A DNA stretch of 23,878 nt. Origin: CAYLLT01 sp964591605. GTDB lineage: Bacteria; Planctomycetota; Phycisphaerae; UBA1845; PWPN01. The notes under the pieces were generated by a model. That model worked only from the letters and a program-made list of their open reading frames with translations, was not told where the DNA came from and ran no database searches. Numbering within the stretch: position 1 is the stretch's first letter; each line of letters opens with the position of its first letter. The stretch lies in contig CAZQEN010000080.1 in the NCBI GenBank assembly GCA_964591605.1, positions 1 to 23,878 of the forward strand, read 5' to 3'. Made by a program: the position numbers and the translations under genes. Shown piece by piece: positions 22,769-23,878 of this stretch.

Positions 22769-22800
22769 GTTCCTGATTTCCCTCGGTACTCGTTGCTTCC

Positions 22801-22891
22801 TGGCACGGCAATACAGCGTGGCACCGGCATCCCGCCCGTGCGACATGGGCTGAAAGCCCATGCGACGCTCACGGCCTGGAAGGCCGTGCCA
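22801..22891. repeat. Dispersed planctomycete-type hairpin repeat, copy 2
   Basis: A multi-hairpin element bounded by TGGCACGGC (22801-22809) and GCCGTGCCA (22883-22891). Inside are CATGGGCT-GAA-AGCCCATG (22844-22862) and CACGGCCT-GGA-AGGCCGTG (22870-22888), both 8-base perfect stems with 3-base loops. On the minus strand one frame reads 'MGFQPMSHGRDAGATLYC', a phrase typical of spurious proteins predicted over a dispersed planctomycete repeat. It overlaps the last codons of the DUF4838 gene and precedes the isomerase gene. Confidence 0.8.
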
Positions 22892-23878
22892 CTCCATTTG
22901 CGGACGCCTCGAACTTCGGAAACGCCCACCAGCGGGGCTTGTCGTTGAACATTCTCCAGGGCAGCGCCGCGCGCTCAAGGCGCGCCTTCACCTGCGGATC
23001 GCCGGTTTTTGCGATCAGACGGTCGAGCAGCGCGATCTGTCTGGGCCTGACATCATTGAAGTACTGGCCCGCAGGGGCCCGTTTTTCGGGGTCCTCATAA
23101 AGCGCTCCGCCCGGCTGCCAGCCGGCTTTTCCGAAGACGCCGTTCTCGATTTCGATGGTGTTGTCGGCCATTTCCCTGCCGACATCGCCGAAGTAACGCA
23201 TGCTGTAGTCGCGAACGGCATCCTCCCACGCGATCTCGGGGTTCCACATCGCCCGGGCGGCCACATACATATTAACCGGCGTGTATCCCCACAGATCGGA
23301 CGAAGAGCCGGTCTGTCCCACTTCTCTGAGGATCTGCAGGTCCCGGACCAGCAGTCTGGCTTGCGGCGAGATGTACGGCGCGAGCCAGCAGTTGTAGTAC
23401 TCGTAGATGTAGGTGTGTTTGCTTCTGGCCATCCAGGTCAGGTCGAGGGCCAGAAAGCGGAAGTTGCGCTCGGATCTGATATCGCCGGCCAGCGGGATGT
23501 AGCTGTCGCGGGAGATATGCGCCAGGGCCAGGAGCAGATTGTCGGCCAGCGGCGGCGCGGCGTCGGGCATCGGGGTCTCCACCGGGCCGTAAATCAGGGG
23601 GCTGACCAGCGCTTGGGGATGGCTCCTGGCGATGGCGGCTCCCACGCGATTGACGAACTCGATGTAACTGATCGTGTAGGCGGCACGAACGGAATCTACA
23701 GGGGTGATCTCGAGCAGCTTTCCTCTGGCGGATTCGGGGATGATTCCGCGCGTGCATTTGACACAGTGGCAGTAAGCGTCACTGTCCGGATGCCAAAGAT
23801 CGATGATCTCGACTTCCTGGCAGCGGTCGAGGAACTTCTGCATGTTGCGGATCAATTCGGCGGTCATATCCACATTGG
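22869..23878 (-). CDS. DUF4838-family protein, C-terminal part (5' end outside the window)
   Basis: About 336 residues of a second DUF4838 protein; the frame runs off the right edge, so the GTG at 23873 is internal, not a start. Near the edge 'IIDLWHPDSDAYCHCVKC' matches the domain core, with the same Cys-x-Cys-x2-Cys as the other DUF4838 gene (14238). Later 'YIYEYYNCWLAPYISP', 'GYTPVNMYVAARAMWNPEIA' and 'DYSMRYFG' follow the family order. Unlike the other copy it has no FGE-like domain. The last residues 'SANGVARPSRP' and the stop are encoded by the hairpin repeat at 22801-22891, so the original end was probably replaced. It heads the visible leftward unit, 100 bases before the isomerase. 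DUF4838 is of unknown function but lies next to GH-like domains in carbohydrate-degrading loci. Confidence 0.87.
   Translation of the reverse strand, partial: NVDMTAELIRNMQKFLDRCQEVEIIDLWHPDSDAYCHCVKCTRGIIPESARGKLLEITPVDSVRAAYTISYIEFVNRVGAAIARSHPQALVSPLIYGPVETPMPDAAPPLADNLLLALAHISRDSYIPLAGDIRSERNFRFLALDLTWMARSKHTYIYEYYNCWLAPYISPQARLLVRDLQILREVGQTGSSSDLWGYTPVNMYVAARAMWNPEIAWEDAVRDYSMRYFGDVGREMADNTIEIENGVFGKAGWQPGGALYEDPEKRAPAGQYFNDVRPRQIALLDRLIAKTGDPQVKARLERAALPWRMFNDKPRWWAFPKFEASANGVARPSRP

Noticed and set aside
22775..22978. N-terminal 70-codon extension of the isomerase-like gene
   Set aside because: It is the translated hairpin repeat plus antisense of the DUF4838 gene end, not homologous protein.
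1..23878. CRISPR array, tRNA, rRNA, insertion sequence, phage or defence system
   Set aside because: No regularly spaced repeats, tRNA-like cloverleaf, rRNA signature, transposase, integrase or known defence-gene motif was recognised on either strand.

Overview
The window looks like accessory genome from a high-GC planctomycete, most likely a Phycisphaerae-type lineage. The support is a set of traits that co-occur in that group: a type-IV-prepilin-like protein with a C-terminal VDGH tail, a PEP-CTERM protein, a secreted protein ending in dockerin-like 'DTDDDGDVDMEDF' repeats, DUF4838 proteins, a symporter/Gfo-Idh/PhyH scavenging cluster, and GC-rich hairpin repeats whose translation gives the 'MGFQPMSHGRDAGAT' string common in planctomycete intergenic DNA. 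The lineage call is inference from gene content. I see no rRNA, tRNA, CRISPR array, transposase or phage gene.

Left block (1-6.6 kb): two divergent transcription units share a short AT-rich control region with a small palindrome (2626-2646). Leftward lie a DegT-type PLP aminotransferase and a UroD/MtaA-superfamily protein. Rightward lie a GntR-type regulator with a LacI-like sensor domain, an in-frame chimera joining the first third of a sodium:solute symporter to the last half of an FGE/SUMF1 domain, a PhyH-type Fe(II)/2-oxoglutarate oxygenase, and a Gfo/Idh/MocA protein that lacks the usual catalytic Lys and His. The layout suggests a regulated small-molecule uptake and modification locus, but its transporter is broken.

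Middle block (6.6-13.3 kb): the catalytic half of a Rieske oxygenase alpha subunit (minus) and the zinc-ribbon tail of an unknown protein (plus) meet head to head, both missing their 5' parts. Three exported proteins follow on the minus strand: a prepilin-like protein, a PEP-CTERM protein with a clear intrinsic terminator, and a 983-residue tandemly duplicated Ig/dockerin-like protein.

Right block (13.3-23.9 kb): a rightward unit of a secreted DUF4838 + FGE-like fusion, an HpcH/HpaI aldolase and an intact sodium:solute symporter (the last two overlap by ATGA). It is followed by a frameshifted, headless LacI-family regulator pseudogene and about 450 bases of unassigned sequence. A leftward unit then runs in from the right edge: a second DUF4838 protein (5' end outside the window), a sugar-phosphate isomerase/epimerase-like TIM barrel and a GH28-like polysaccharide hydrolase, with hairpin repeats between the genes. 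One repeat supplies the last codons and the stop of the DUF4838 gene. Overall this looks like polysaccharide or sugar-acid degradation (GH28, DUF4838, aldolase, symporter, isomerase) in a region with several abrupt gene breaks, which could be real genome decay or a chimeric assembly.
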